Shown: positions 1-8,547, numbered from the stretch's first letter. The stretch: 64,000 nt of DNA from Candidatus Avelusimicrobium luingense (GCA_900315845.1 OOHK01000002.1:124001-188000); one strand, 5' to 3'. The notes: generated by a model from the letters alone, not told the origin. Numbers and translations: made by a program.

Positions 1-1
1 A

Positions 2-268
2 AAAAATGCTATTAACGGTTTAATCAAGGAAAACAAAAATGTCGTGTTTATTTCTACGATGAGCCCGTACGATATTCCCAATTATCCCGAAGCCAACGTG
101 GTATTGGCCACCTATGGGTTAAACCGCTATGCCTTACACACGGCGGCGGATATTATTTTAGGGGATTTGAAAGCACAAGGGAAATTACCCGTCCAACTTA
201 CGGTTTCTTCTGCTGACGGCGTGCCGCAAAAAACTCATACACCGCGGGCAAAACCGAAATTAAAATAA
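2..268 (+). CDS. Glycoside hydrolase family 3 (beta-N-acetylhexosaminidase-like), C-terminal fragment
   Basis: The reading frame is open from the first bases of the window and ends at the TAA at 266-268, so only the last ~88 residues are present. The sequence shows MSPYDIPNYPEANVVLATYG followed by a helix and an LKAQGKLPV segment. This matches the C-terminal alpha/beta sandwich of GH3 enzymes, where a peptide of this kind closes the domain. GH3 proteins of this class remove terminal N-acetylhexosamine or glucose, often in cell-wall recycling or glycan use. Specificity cannot be judged because the catalytic domain lies outside the window. The last 71 bp overlap the 3' end of the convergent DedA gene. 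Confidence 0.75.
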   Translation, partial: KNAINGLIKENKNVVFISTMSPYDIPNYPEANVVLATYGLNRYALHTAADIILGDLKAQGKLPVQLTVSSADGVPQKTHTPRAKPKLK

Positions 269-851
269 TGGCAGCCACTACGTAGTGGAAATGTTGCTGC
301 ACAACCGGCAAATCGGCAAAGAAATATCCCCCCACCGCAAATAACATGACCCACAGAAACGCCCCGATTACATTATATGAAGCGAAGTGTAAATACGTCA
401 TTTTGCCAATGCCGGCTACAAACGGCGCAAACGTGCGGATAATGGGAATAAAACGCGCTAAAATAATTGTTTTCCCGCCGTATTTTTCATAAAAAGCATG
501 TGCTTTTAATAAATGATTTTTATTTAAGAAAATACTGTCTTCGCGTGTAAAAACTTTAGGCCCCAGCCACTTGCCGATTTCATAATTGCAAAAATCGCCC
601 AATACCGCTGCACAAAACACAACGGGTATTAACACAAAAAGAGAGATGGAACTTCCTTTACTGGCGGCTAACGCTCCGCACGCAAACAGGAGCGAATCAC
701 CGGGCAAAAACGGCGTCACCACGAGTCCCGTTTCACAAAACACCACCGCAAAAATAATCACGTAAAGCCAAATACCCATCCACGCGGCCCACGCGTTCAA
801 GTGAACATCCAAATGCAAAAAGATATCTATAACTTGAGAAAGTATTTCCAT
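198..851 (-). CDS. DedA-family inner-membrane protein
   Basis: The 217-residue protein has an N-terminal membrane segment, then the DedA signature region: E-T-G-L-V-V-T-P-F-L-P-G-D at ~40-52, followed by GDFCNYEIGKWLG and a FARFIP-type motif (LARFIPIIRTFAPFVAG). Three or four further hydrophobic segments follow and the tail is basic. DedA proteins are membrane-embedded and are associated with lipid flipping and envelope homeostasis. The length is normal for the family. The gene is monocistronic as far as can be seen and converges on the GH3 gene. A TATAAT lies exactly 6 nt upstream of the ATG with no Shine-Dalgarno, so the mRNA is probably leaderless. Confidence 0.9.
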   Translation of the reverse strand: MEILSQVIDIFLHLDVHLNAWAAWMGIWLYVIIFAVVFCETGLVVTPFLPGDSLLFACGALAASKGSSISLFVLIPVVFCAAVLGDFCNYEIGKWLGPKVFTREDSIFLNKNHLLKAHAFYEKYGGKTIILARFIPIIRTFAPFVAGIGKMTYLHFASYNVIGAFLWVMLFAVGGYFFADLPVVQQHFHYVVAAIILISVLPAVYEFFAARRQQKKP

Positions 852-857
852 ATTTAT

Positions 858-866
858 ATTATACCA
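858..866 (-). promoter_or_regulatory. Extended -10 promoter, leaderless start of dedA-like gene
   Basis: On the minus strand TGG-TATAAT ends 6 nt before the ATG at 851. Transcription would start at or next to the A of the start codon. No clear -35 box is visible at 17 nt spacing. Confidence 0.6.
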
Positions 867-945
867 AACCCGTTATTGTGCTTAAATTGCCCCCTTTTTA
901 AGGCATCCAAAGAGCATTCAATACCGTCGGGCTGAAAACCACGCC

Positions 946-975
946 TTGACAAAGCAAAAAAAAAAACAATACTAT
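946..975 (+). promoter_or_regulatory. Promoter of pilin gene at 1005 (A-tract spacer)
   Basis: TTGACA at 946-951 and TACTAT at 970-975 are separated by 18 bp that include an eleven-base A run. An AGGAG ribosome binding site follows before the ATG at 1005. The same layout recurs in front of other pilin genes of this window. Confidence 0.65.
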
Positions 976-1004
976 AGTAGTAGCCGTATAAACAGGAGAT
1001 TTTT

Positions 1005-1538
1005 ATGAATAACAAAGCATTTACCCTGATTGAATTATTGGTAGTGGTACTTATTATCGGCATTTTGGCGTCAGTGGCCTTGCCGCAATATCAAAAAGCC
1101 GTTTGGAAAAGCCGCACGGCCCAATTATATTCGTCTGTTCAAGCATTATCCACCGCACAAGAAACTTATTTTATGGCAAACGGGAATTATGCTACGCGTT
1201 TTGATGAGTTAGATTTAGACTTTGAGAATCTTACTCCCCAAACATCTATTGAATCTCCTGTCGTTAGTTCCGATGATGCTATCCGCGGGACGAATGATAT
1301 GGAACTGATTGTAAATAACGGAGGGAGTTTCGTATGGTCGCGCGGACAATTCAGACGTGGTCCCTATTTGGCTGCCGGAATTACGTTCGTCCATAAAGGG
1401 GATGCTTCTTTGGTAGGGAACATGTATTGCACAGAAGCCGTAGCGAAAGTTTCACCCGCCGGAAAATTTTGCAAGAATGTAATGGGAATTTCAACCACGC
1501 CAACGGTATCTGTCGGAGCGCGTTTTTATAAGTTATAA
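1005..1538 (+). CDS. Type IV pilin-like protein (prepilin), orphan
   Basis: A 177-residue prepilin with the short leader MNNKA, then [17 protein letters not shown] with the invariant E at +5, then VALPQY and the start of the long alpha-1 helix. The downstream globular part contains the ETYFMANGNY segment that all pilins of this window share in some form, and two cysteines near the C-terminus. Prepilin peptidase would cut the leader, and the mature protein would be inserted in the inner membrane for pilus or pseudopilus assembly. No assembly ATPase, platform, secretin or peptidase gene lies nearby, so this is an orphan subunit. It has its own promoter, an AGGAG site 7 nt upstream and its own terminator. 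Confidence 0.9.
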   Translation: MNNKAFTLIELLVVVLIIGILASVALPQYQKAVWKSRTAQLYSSVQALSTAQETYFMANGNYATRFDELDLDFENLTPQTSIESPVVSSDDAIRGTNDMELIVNNGGSFVWSRGQFRRGPYLAAGITFVHKGDASLVGNMYCTEAVAKVSPAGKFCKNVMGISTTPTVSVGARFYKL

Positions 1539-1563
1539 GTTGTAGACTAATTTCAATTAGCAC

Positions 1564-1596
1564 GCGGGCACACCTACTGGGTGTGCCCGCTTATAT
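1564..1596 (+). terminator. Hairpin terminator after pilin 1005
   Basis: An 11-bp GC-rich stem (1564-1574 with 1580-1590, loop 5 nt) is followed by a T-rich run. It lies between the pilin gene and the convergent holA gene. Confidence 0.7.
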
Positions 1597-1620
1597 TGAT
1601 AAAACTTAATAAGATTGTAC

Positions 1621-2628
1621 TTATCTAAACAGCGTAAGTAATATCCCTTTCAAGGTCAGTTTCGGGTCACTTATTGCGCCGGACTTAAACCCGGCATCCG
1701 CGTCAATCATTTTATTCATGGCTGCTAAAAATTGTTTTTGGCCGGGGAAATTGCGCGCCGCAGTGATAAGCCGGCTTTCCCACGGGAACAGCCCCGCCGC
1801 GCGGACAATATCTCCCGCCGCCATTCCCCCTTCGCTCATACGTTTAATGCGGGCCATTTTTTCAATCGGATACGTCATTTTGGCTAAAATAGCCACCGGT
1901 TCTTCTCCGTCATCTAACAGTTTATCTACCAGTTTAATGGCTTTGTTTTTATTACAGGCCAAAATGGCATTGGAAAGTTCAAACGGGTTTTCTTCTTTAC
2001 TAAATCCTATACAAGCCAAAACATCTTCTTTGGAAATCTTTTTGTTTTCCCGTTGTGCCGTATAAAGATACAATTTTTCAATCTCGTTTTCTAACGCGGC
2101 CAGTTCCGAACCCACTGTTTGGCACAGCAAATCTACCGCGTCAAAATCTCCGGTCAGCCCGCGTGCGGACAAGCGGTTTTTCACCCAAATATTAAGTTCG
2201 GCTTGTTTGAGTTCGCCGTAGTCCACCACACATCCGGCGGCCCCGCACGATTCGGCCAGCGCTTTTTCCGTTTTCATTTTTTTCGCATCGTTGTGGGTTA
2301 ATATCAACGTCGTTGTAGAAAGCGGATCGGACACATATTTTAACAAAGCGGCTTTGGGATCTTTACGTAGTTTTTCAATATCGGTCAGCACTACCAAGCG
2401 TGCATTGCAAAACACCGGTGACGTGTTGGCTAGAGCAAGCACTTCACCGATATCGGCCTTGTCGGCAGAGGACGAATAAAAATTAAAATCATCCGGTTGT
2501 AAAATGTTACGGATTTGTTTGATAACTTCTTGCTTGCGGAAAAGATCTTCCCCCGTTAATAAATAAACGGGAGCCACTTTTTGTTTGGCAAGTTCTGCCT
2601 GTAATTTTTCCGCAGTCAGTTTGGGCAT
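1621..2628 (-). CDS. holA: DNA polymerase III subunit delta
   Basis: Taken from the ATG at 2628 (MPKLTAEKLQAELAKQ), about 335 residues; the longer frame would run into lptE. The sequence has the delta-subunit pattern: an APVYLLTGEDLFRKQEVI opening, a short Rossmann-like AAA+ region without a working Walker A, then FELSNAILACNKNKAIKLVD and EPVAILAKM of the lid and collar domains. Delta opens the beta sliding clamp within the clamp-loader complex. It is the last gene of a leuS-lptE-holA operon, starting 2 bp after the lptE stop. This gene order is also found in enterobacteria and supports the assignment. Confidence 0.9.
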   Translation of the reverse strand: MPKLTAEKLQAELAKQKVAPVYLLTGEDLFRKQEVIKQIRNILQPDDFNFYSSSADKADIGEVLALANTSPVFCNARLVVLTDIEKLRKDPKAALLKYVSDPLSTTTLILTHNDAKKMKTEKALAESCGAAGCVVDYGELKQAELNIWVKNRLSARGLTGDFDAVDLLCQTVGSELAALENEIEKLYLYTAQRENKKISKEDVLACIGFSKEENPFELSNAILACNKNKAIKLVDKLLDDGEEPVAILAKMTYPIEKMARIKRMSEGGMAAGDIVRAAGLFPWESRLITAARNFPGQKQFLAAMNKMIDADAGFKSGAISDPKLTLKGILLTLFR

Positions 2629-2630
2629 AG

Positions 2631-3212
2631 TTAATCGGTAATGGTGGTATATTCCGGGTTGTTCATCACTTTCTTTTTGTTTTCGCTCCATACCGAGCCA
2701 AACCCGTCCACCGTGCGTTTGACGATATCGCGCGAGAGTTGCCCGAACACTTCATCACGCGCTTGTTGTTCGGTCATACCGCCGGGCAAAGTAGAAGCCG
2801 CATATACTTGCGTACCCATCAGTGCCGGCTCGCGCCACACCGGTTCGTTGGTGGTTTTATCCATGAACACCACATCCAGCCATATATTCATTTGATACAC
2901 GGTAGGAATTAACTGGCTGTCATACTGTACCGGCACATTTAAGTAACGCGAAATAGTGGTCACTACTACGCCTTGCGCGCCGTCGTTTTCCGGTACGATT
3001 TGATACATACCGTTCCGTAAAAACTCGTCGTAGAGTGTATTATAGAATTTATCTTCCAACGCAAATACTTCTGTTTTATTTAGAATTTGCCGCACTGCAA
3101 TTTTTTTAATATGTTGCGGCATAATTTGCGCTTGCGGTTTATAGACCGCTCCTTCGCTCGCGCACGCAACTAACGCGGCCGCGGCACACATAGCAAGTAC
3201 GAGTTTTTTCAT
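2631..3212 (-). CDS. lptE: LptE-like LPS-assembly lipoprotein
   Basis: The 193-residue protein begins with a lipoprotein signal peptide (MKKLVLAMCAAAALVAC, lipobox LVAC at 15-18). The mature domain, about 175 residues, has the alternating strands and 'HIKKIAVRQILNKTEV' opening typical of LptE/RlpB-like outer-membrane lipoproteins, which plug the LptD barrel and help place LPS in the outer leaflet. Sequence alone is weakly diagnostic; its place between leuS and holA is the stronger evidence, because that order is conserved for lptE. AAGGAG precedes the ATG. It works with lptF and lptG at the other end of this window. Confidence 0.75.
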   Translation of the reverse strand: MKKLVLAMCAAAALVACASEGAVYKPQAQIMPQHIKKIAVRQILNKTEVFALEDKFYNTLYDEFLRNGMYQIVPENDGAQGVVVTTISRYLNVPVQYDSQLIPTVYQMNIWLDVVFMDKTTNEPVWREPALMGTQVYAASTLPGGMTEQQARDEVFGQLSRDIVKRTVDGFGSVWSENKKKVMNNPEYTTITD

Positions 3213-3220
3213 AACGCTCC

Positions 3221-5734
3221 TTATTTCGCCGGGGCGGCCACAATGCTGACCATACGGCCCGGCACAACTATCACTTTTTTAATTTCAAGTCCTTCCAAGT
3301 TACGCTTTACTTTCGGGCTGGCAAGCGCGATTTTTTCAATTTCTTCGCGCGAGGCAGTAGCGGCAACGGAAATGCGGTCACGCACTTTGCCGTTAATTTG
3401 CACGCCGATTTCTATACTATCTTCTTGCAAGAAGTTTTTATCGGCTTTGGGCCACGCGGTTTGCAGTAAAAAGCCTTCGTACCCGTGTTGTTGCCAAATT
3501 TCATCGGTAATATGCGGTGCAAACGGGTGCAAGAGTTTCAAGAACGTCTCAAACGTATGACGGCTCACTTGCGGGAGTTTGCTAATGTCGTTAAATAACA
3601 CCATGAGCGACGAAACGGCCGTATTAAAGCGGAAATTTTCAATGTCATCACCGATTTTTTCAATCGTTTTATTCTTCAAAATTTCGCTCTTTTTGGGGTC
3701 TTGTTCGCCCGTTAGTTTAACGTTTTCACTCCAACCGTACACGCGTTTTAAGAAGCGCGAAACGCCTTCTATGCCTTTCATATCCCAGGGCTTGCTGGCT
3801 TCAAACGGGCCCATAAACATTTCGTACATTCTAAACGCATCGGCGCCGTAATCACGCAAAATATCGTCCGGGTTAACAACGTTTTTCTTGGACTTAGACA
3901 TCTTTTCCACCATCGGCGAGAGTTCTTCCCCGGTGGCGGCTAAAAAGGCTTTGCCGTCTTTGAAATCAATTTCGTCGTAACTGTGGTAATTTCCCATTTT
4001 ATCGCGGTACGAGAATGCTAAAATCATCCCTTGGTGGCGTAATTTTTTGAACGGCTCTTTACACGACACTACGCCCAAATCATACAATACCCGGTGCCAA
4101 AAACGCGCATATAACAAATGTAGCACTGCGTGTTCGGCGCCGCCGATATAGCAATCTACCGGGCCGTAGGCTTTTTCAATAGCCGGATCTACCAGTTTCT
4201 CTGCATTGTGCGGATCCATATACCGCAGATAATACCAGCATGAACCCGCCCATTGGGGCATGGTATTGGTTTCGCGTTTGGCCGGACCGCCGCATTTGGG
4301 GCAGGTCGTTTTGACCCAATCTTCTACGGTCGCCAAAGGCGATTCGCCCGTACCGGACGGCTCAAATTTTTCCACTTCGGGTAAGCGCAAGGGCAGTTCA
4401 CTTTCCGGCAACGGCACGACACCGCATTTGTCACAATGCACCACGGGAATCGGCTCGCCCCAGTAACGTTGGCGCGCAAAAACCCAATCGCGCAGTTTAT
4501 ATGTAGTTTTAGCGTTACCGCAGTTATGTTCGGTAAGCCATTTAATCATTGCGGCTTTACTTTCTTGCACATGAAGTCCGTTCAAAAAACCGGAATTAAC
4601 GAGTTCGCCGTCCCCGGTGAACGCTTCTTTTTCAACGCCTTGTTCGCTTTTGATAACTTCAATAATATCCAAGCCGAATTTTTTGGCAAATGCATAGTCG
4701 CGCTCGTCATGGGCGGGAACCGCCATAATGGCGCCTGTACCGTATCCCATAAGCACATAATCGGAAGTCCACACCGGGATTTTTTTACCGTTAACCGGGT
4801 TTATGGCATATGCTCCGGTGAACACGCCTGTTTTTTCTTTATTCAGTTCTCCGCGTTCCAAATCGCTCTTTTTGGCGGCTTCTTTTTGATAAGCGGCTAC
4901 CGCGTCTTTTTGCGCGGGCGTAACAATTTTTTCCAAAATGGGGTGTTCGGGCGAAACAACCATATACGTCGCGCCGAAAAGTGTATCGGGGCGAGTGGTA
5001 TAAACGGTTAAAATTTCGTCGTGTCCGTCCACCTTAAAAAGCACATTGGCCCCGTTAGATTTGCCGATCCAATTTTTCTGCATAGTCAAGGTACTTTCGG
5101 GCCAATCAAGGTCGTTAAGTCCTTCTAATAATTGTTCGGCATACTCGGTAATTTTCAAAATCCATTGGCGCAAAGCGCGGCGTTCGATTTCGTGACCGCA
5201 GCGTTCGCACTTGCCGTTAAAGACTTCTTCGTTGGCAAGCCCCGTTTTGCACGACGGGCACCAGTTTATCGGTACCGTAGATTCGTACGCAAGGCCTTTT
5301 TTGAACAGTTGCAAGAATATCCATTGCGTCCATTTGTAATAGTTCGGATCGGTAGTATCCACTTCGCGTGACCAATCGTAGGCCAGACCGATAGATTTAA
5401 TTTGACGTCTGAAATTATCAATATTTTTTTGCGTCGTTACGCGCGGGTGAACGCCGGTAGCAATAGCATAATTTTCCGCGGGCAGACCAAAAGCGTCCCA
5501 CCCCATCGGGTGCAAGACGTCGTAGCCGTTCATGCGTTTGTAGCGGGTTAAAATATCGGACGCGGTATATCCTTCCGGGTGGCCAACGTGCAATCCCGCC
5601 CCCGACGGATACGGGAACATATCTAAACAATAAAATTTCTTGCCGGACGGCAGTTTTGGGCTGGCAAAAAGGTTAGCCTTTTCCCAGCGGTCTTGTTGTT
5701 TCTTGTCAATTTGCGGAAAATTATCATTACTCAT
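3221..5734 (-). CDS. leuS: Leucyl-tRNA synthetase
   Basis: The 837-residue class I synthetase charges tRNA-Leu. Visible landmarks are the HIGH-type motif (YPSGAGLHVGH, ~42-52), a zinc-finger-like Cys pair around CPSCKTG and CERCGHE, the editing (CP1) domain with the TTRPDTLFGATY motif, and KMSKSKKN at ~612. The C-terminal region ends with IGVQINGKVRDRI typical of bacterial LeuRS. Length is normal. It opens the leuS-lptE-holA operon. An extended -10 (TGT-TAAAAT) lies 8 nt from the ATG, so the leader is 1-2 nt or absent. The gene is divergent from the pilin gene at 5780, only 45 bp apart. Confidence 0.98.
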   Translation of the reverse strand: MSNDNFPQIDKKQQDRWEKANLFASPKLPSGKKFYCLDMFPYPSGAGLHVGHPEGYTASDILTRYKRMNGYDVLHPMGWDAFGLPAENYAIATGVHPRVTTQKNIDNFRRQIKSIGLAYDWSREVDTTDPNYYKWTQWIFLQLFKKGLAYESTVPINWCPSCKTGLANEEVFNGKCERCGHEIERRALRQWILKITEYAEQLLEGLNDLDWPESTLTMQKNWIGKSNGANVLFKVDGHDEILTVYTTRPDTLFGATYMVVSPEHPILEKIVTPAQKDAVAAYQKEAAKKSDLERGELNKEKTGVFTGAYAINPVNGKKIPVWTSDYVLMGYGTGAIMAVPAHDERDYAFAKKFGLDIIEVIKSEQGVEKEAFTGDGELVNSGFLNGLHVQESKAAMIKWLTEHNCGNAKTTYKLRDWVFARQRYWGEPIPVVHCDKCGVVPLPESELPLRLPEVEKFEPSGTGESPLATVEDWVKTTCPKCGGPAKRETNTMPQWAGSCWYYLRYMDPHNAEKLVDPAIEKAYGPVDCYIGGAEHAVLHLLYARFWHRVLYDLGVVSCKEPFKKLRHQGMILAFSYRDKMGNYHSYDEIDFKDGKAFLAATGEELSPMVEKMSKSKKNVVNPDDILRDYGADAFRMYEMFMGPFEASKPWDMKGIEGVSRFLKRVYGWSENVKLTGEQDPKKSEILKNKTIEKIGDDIENFRFNTAVSSLMVLFNDISKLPQVSRHTFETFLKLLHPFAPHITDEIWQQHGYEGFLLQTAWPKADKNFLQEDSIEIGVQINGKVRDRISVAATASREEIEKIALASPKVKRNLEGLEIKKVIVVPGRMVSIVAAPAK

Positions 5735-5742
5735 ATCTTATT

Positions 5743-5773
5743 ATTTTAACATTTTGGACAATTTAAGTATAAT
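5743..5773. promoter_or_regulatory. Divergent leuS / pilin promoters with (near-)leaderless starts
   Basis: On the minus strand TGT-TAAAAT (-10 at 5743-5748) serves leuS, 8 nt from its ATG. On the plus strand TATAAT at 5768-5773 lies exactly 6 nt before the pilin ATG at 5780. Neither start has a Shine-Dalgarno. The two -10 boxes are 19 bp apart, so polymerases would compete for the same DNA. Confidence 0.55.
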
Positions 5774-5779
5774 GCTTTT

Positions 5780-6313
5780 ATGAAACGAAAAGGATTTACG
5801 TTGCCGGAGTTAGTAATCACGGTACTGATTATAGGTATTTTAGGCATGGTGGCTTACTCGTCTTATAGAACATCTGTCTGGAAAGCCCGCACCGCTAAAT
5901 TAATGCCTCTTGGGAAGGCCCTTACGGAACACGCCCAAATTTTTTACTTGGCTAACGGACGTTATCCCACTTCTTCCGAATTAGACGAAATAATTCCGAA
6001 GGTATTTCAATTTGATGAATTTGCTAATACTTGGGTAGCCAAACATACCACTGTTTATTGTGCCATGGGTAGCGGCTTGCCGGACGAACCGGCTACTTGT
6101 GCGGCCATCAATTTATCCGTTACGGATGACAGTTGGCTTGCCCCGGTAACACTTTCTTTTCTTACGCAGGAAAATAATTTTTACGAACACCCCATCCTTT
6201 GTGTGACACCGCCCAATTCTACCCCCAAAACCGCCCCTTTACAACACCAAATTTGCCGTTCTCTCGGCGGGACATCTTGGGAAGGGTCTAGCTTTATCTA
6301 CTCTCTTGATTAG
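5780..6313 (+). CDS. Divergent type IV pilin-like protein
   Basis: A 177-residue prepilin with leader MKRKG and core FTLPELVITVLIIGILG. It keeps the E at +5 and the long hydrophobic helix but has P at +4 and lacks the VALPQY motif of the other pilins, reading MVAYSSYRTSVWKARTAKL instead. The YFLANGRYP-like element (IFYLANGRYPTSSELDEI) and C-terminal cysteines are still present, so it belongs to the same family but is an outgroup among the nine. It is the only pilin gene here with an apparently leaderless promoter. Function as an orphan pilin or minor pilin is inferred. Confidence 0.85.
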   Translation: MKRKGFTLPELVITVLIIGILGMVAYSSYRTSVWKARTAKLMPLGKALTEHAQIFYLANGRYPTSSELDEIIPKVFQFDEFANTWVAKHTTVYCAMGSGLPDEPATCAAINLSVTDDSWLAPVTLSFLTQENNFYEHPILCVTPPNSTPKTAPLQHQICRSLGGTSWEGSSFIYSLD

Positions 6314-6334
6314 TATTAAATAAATCGTAACGCG

Positions 6335-6494
6335 CAAAATTAGGCGGAGAATATTTTACGGTTTAGCGCGTATGTAATTTCAAACGAATTTTGTGTCAGA
6401 CGAGGCGCGCAAGGGCGCAGTATACTGTCGGCACGCGCGCGTTAGCGCGGAGGTATTCAAGCCATTGCGCAACGAAGTATCACACAAAATTAGG
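6335..6494. repeat. Intergenic palindromic / MITE-like element
   Basis: A perfect 10-bp inverted repeat, AATTTTGTGT at 6387-6396 and ACACAAAATT at 6482-6491, bounds a ~105-bp GC-rich interior with several GCGC blocks and the palindrome CAGTATACTG at 6418-6427. A 10-bp direct repeat CAAAATTAGG occurs at 6335-6344 and 6485-6494. No coding frame stands out. The form is like that of small intergenic palindromic repeats or a MITE, but only one copy is seen in this window. Confidence 0.5.
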
Positions 6495-6500
6495 AAGAAA

Positions 6501-7388
6501 TTAGCCGCGCGGGTGAAATTTCTTGTGTTTGTTTTTGAGATCCGTTACATCTAAATGGGTATAAATTTGCGTCGTCGTTAAATTGGCGTGACCGAGCATT
6601 TCTTGCAAACTACGCAAATCTGCCCCGCCTTGCAGCAAGTGCGAGGCAAACGTGTGTCTAAACAAATGCGGATGAAGCGGACGCGAGATATTGGCTTTGC
6701 GCCCCAAAGCCGCTAAATCTTTCCACACACTTACGCGGCTTAATTTTTTGCCGCGGTTATTTAGAAAAACTTCCGAGTCCGTTTCTTTGCCTACAAAATG
6801 TGCCGTACGCAGCGCCAAATACTCTTTGAGACGCTTACAACAAGCCGGGTGAATCGGCACGAAGCGTTGTTTTCCCCCTTTGCCGAATGCAAGCAGCCAC
6901 CCTTCGTCCGTATTGATATTTTCTAGCCGCAACCCCAACAGTTCGCTAACGCGAAGTCCCGCCGCGTATAAAAGTTCCACAATAGTTACGGTACGGACTT
7001 CGTCAAATTTTTCGGCCGGGAAAGAAAGTAATTTATCCATTTCTTCGCGTGTAAGTTGCTCGGGCAATGATTGGGGAAGTTTGGGGGATTTCAAAAAACG
7101 CGTCGGATCTTCTTGGATACGTTGTTCAATCAGCAAGAATTTATAAAAACTTTTCACGGCTTCCATCTTGCGAAATACACTGGCGGGCGATAACCCTTCC
7201 ACATTTTTTAACTGATAATTATATTGGTCTAAAAACGGGGGTTCTACGTCTTGCGGCAAAATTTCGTTAGCGGCGCAATACTCTAAATAGTGCGCCACGT
7301 CCGACGTGTACGACACTACCGTATTGCGCGACAACTGCCGCTCAAAACTCAAGTGATTAGCAAAATCTTCTAATAATACGCCGTCCAT
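6501..7388 (-). CDS. xerD: Tyrosine recombinase XerD/XerC
   Basis: The 295-residue protein has an N-terminal SAM-like core-binding domain (FANHLSFERQLSRNTVVSY) and a C-terminal catalytic domain with all expected residues: R in AAGLRVSELLGL, HLFRHTFASHLLQGG (H-x-x-R), H in LGHANLTTTQIYTH, and the nucleophile Y in that last motif. It resolves chromosome dimers at dif and may also be used by integrative elements. Length and motifs fit XerD/XerC rather than a phage integrase. No dif-like site was recognised nearby. A TATAAT lies exactly 6 nt upstream of the ATG without a Shine-Dalgarno. Confidence 0.9.
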   Translation of the reverse strand: MDGVLLEDFANHLSFERQLSRNTVVSYTSDVAHYLEYCAANEILPQDVEPPFLDQYNYQLKNVEGLSPASVFRKMEAVKSFYKFLLIEQRIQEDPTRFLKSPKLPQSLPEQLTREEMDKLLSFPAEKFDEVRTVTIVELLYAAGLRVSELLGLRLENINTDEGWLLAFGKGGKQRFVPIHPACCKRLKEYLALRTAHFVGKETDSEVFLNNRGKKLSRVSVWKDLAALGRKANISRPLHPHLFRHTFASHLLQGGADLRSLQEMLGHANLTTTQIYTHLDVTDLKNKHKKFHPRG

Positions 7389-7394
7389 AAAAAC

Positions 7395-7400
7395 ATTATA
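7395..7400 (-). promoter_or_regulatory. -10 box, leaderless xerD start
   Basis: TATAAT on the minus strand with 6 nt to the ATG at 7388. No extended -10 and no clear -35 are visible. Confidence 0.5.
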
Positions 7401-7478
7401 ACTTTTATCACGTCAGAATGGCGTGGGCCTTAACACATTCAAATTTGCTTTCATTGCGTCACACGGAGCAATTTGCCC

Positions 7479-7507
7479 TTGACGATTTGAAATAAAAAAC
7501 CAATAAT
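7479..7507 (+). promoter_or_regulatory. Promoter of tandem pilins 7536/8016
   Basis: TTGACG at 7479-7484, a 17-bp A-rich spacer, then AATAAT at 7502-7507. The same AATAAT with 17-bp spacing occurs before the pilin gene at 20769. Confidence 0.6.
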
Positions 7508-7535
7508 AATGATAAGTGGTAAAACGGAGCATTTT

Positions 7536-7982
7536 ATGAATAACAAAGCATTTACACTGATTGAATTATTGGTAGTCGTTTTAATCATCGGCATTTTGGC
7601 GGCCGTGGCGCTTCCGCAATATCAAGTAGCCGTTAGAAAGGCCCGTGCCGTGCAATTGCGTGCGCGTGCAGATGCCTTATATAAGGGTGCTTCGGCTTAT
7701 GAAATGGCAACCGGAGAATGGCCTACGGATGTGAGAGAATTGGATATTGATATTGGGGAAGAATCAGCAACCTATCAAAAACTGGACGATACCAGCGTGG
7801 AACATATTGGTGCTATTTATGAAAACGGTTCCCGTTGCGGCGTTTGGAAAAGCCCCGCCGGTAATAAAACGGTTCTCTGTGCCGATACGGATGTGATGAT
7901 TCGTATTTATCCGGACTTGGATCCCCGATATCGTTGTGACGGTCTCACCCCTGTAGGAATAAAAGCCTGCAACTTTTCATAA
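7536..7982 (+). CDS. Type IV pilin-like protein
   Basis: Start chosen at 7536 because CGGAGC precedes it and the MNNKA leader matches its relatives; an upstream in-frame ATG at 7509 is inside the leader RNA. The ~148-residue protein has [35 protein letters not shown] and a short globular domain with ASAYEMATGEWP at the place of the usual ANGxY segment, plus Cys residues in the second half. It is the shortest pilin in the window. The next pilin starts 33 bp downstream, so the two are probably co-transcribed. Confidence 0.88.
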   Translation: MNNKAFTLIELLVVVLIIGILAAVALPQYQVAVRKARAVQLRARADALYKGASAYEMATGEWPTDVRELDIDIGEESATYQKLDDTSVEHIGAIYENGSRCGVWKSPAGNKTVLCADTDVMIRIYPDLDPRYRCDGLTPVGIKACNFS

Positions 7983-8015
7983 TATCAGACGATTATAAAA
8001 AAACCGGAGCATTTT

Positions 8016-8519
8016 ATGAATAACAAAGGTTTTACACTCATTGAACTTTTAGTAGTTGTACTGATTATCGGTATTTTAGCAAGTGTCGCGCTGCCGCAAT
8101 ACAAAAAAGCCGTTATGCGTAGCCGCTATTCCAACTTAAAAGCGATGGCAAACGCCATGGCAGACGCGGAAGAAGTCTATTATTTAGCAAACGGATCTTA
8201 CACCATGGATGCAGAGGCTTTGAGCATAGAACTTCCCGCCGGGCAGAGTGACGGAAGATTTTTTTATTTTAACTCAGATTATTATTGCCTATTTACAATC
8301 GGATTTGATAATGACGAACGTTTAGCCTGTGTGGATGAAAAGGTAGGTCTTTCTTATGAGATCCATTTACAAAACAACACAACGCCAGCACACGCTGGAG
8401 CGAAAACTTGTGTTGTCAACCCACCGGGCACACAACTAGCACACCAACTATGCAAACAAGAAACCGGAATGAATGCTCCGTGGTATTCCGATTCCGGTTA
8501 CTCAATTTATCGGTATTAA
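8016..8519 (+). CDS. Type IV pilin-like protein, tandem partner
   Basis: A 167-residue prepilin: MNNKG leader, [35 protein letters not shown], then VYYLANGSYTMDAEALSIEL and four or more cysteines. The ribosome binding site and start region are the same as those of the gene at 7536 (GGAGCATTTTATGAATAAC), which points to tandem duplication. No separate promoter is evident in the 33-bp gap. A strong bidirectional terminator follows. Confidence 0.9.
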   Translation: MNNKGFTLIELLVVVLIIGILASVALPQYKKAVMRSRYSNLKAMANAMADAEEVYYLANGSYTMDAEALSIELPAGQSDGRFFYFNSDYYCLFTIGFDNDERLACVDEKVGLSYEIHLQNNTTPAHAGAKTCVVNPPGTQLAHQLCKQETGMNAPWYSDSGYSIYRY

Positions 8520-8547
8520 CGTTGAGTAATTTGTTTATCACTTATCC

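Noticed and set aside
6314-6500. dif site for the adjacent xerD
   Set aside because: No 28-bp XerC/XerD-type core could be recognised; the region is better explained as a palindromic repeat.
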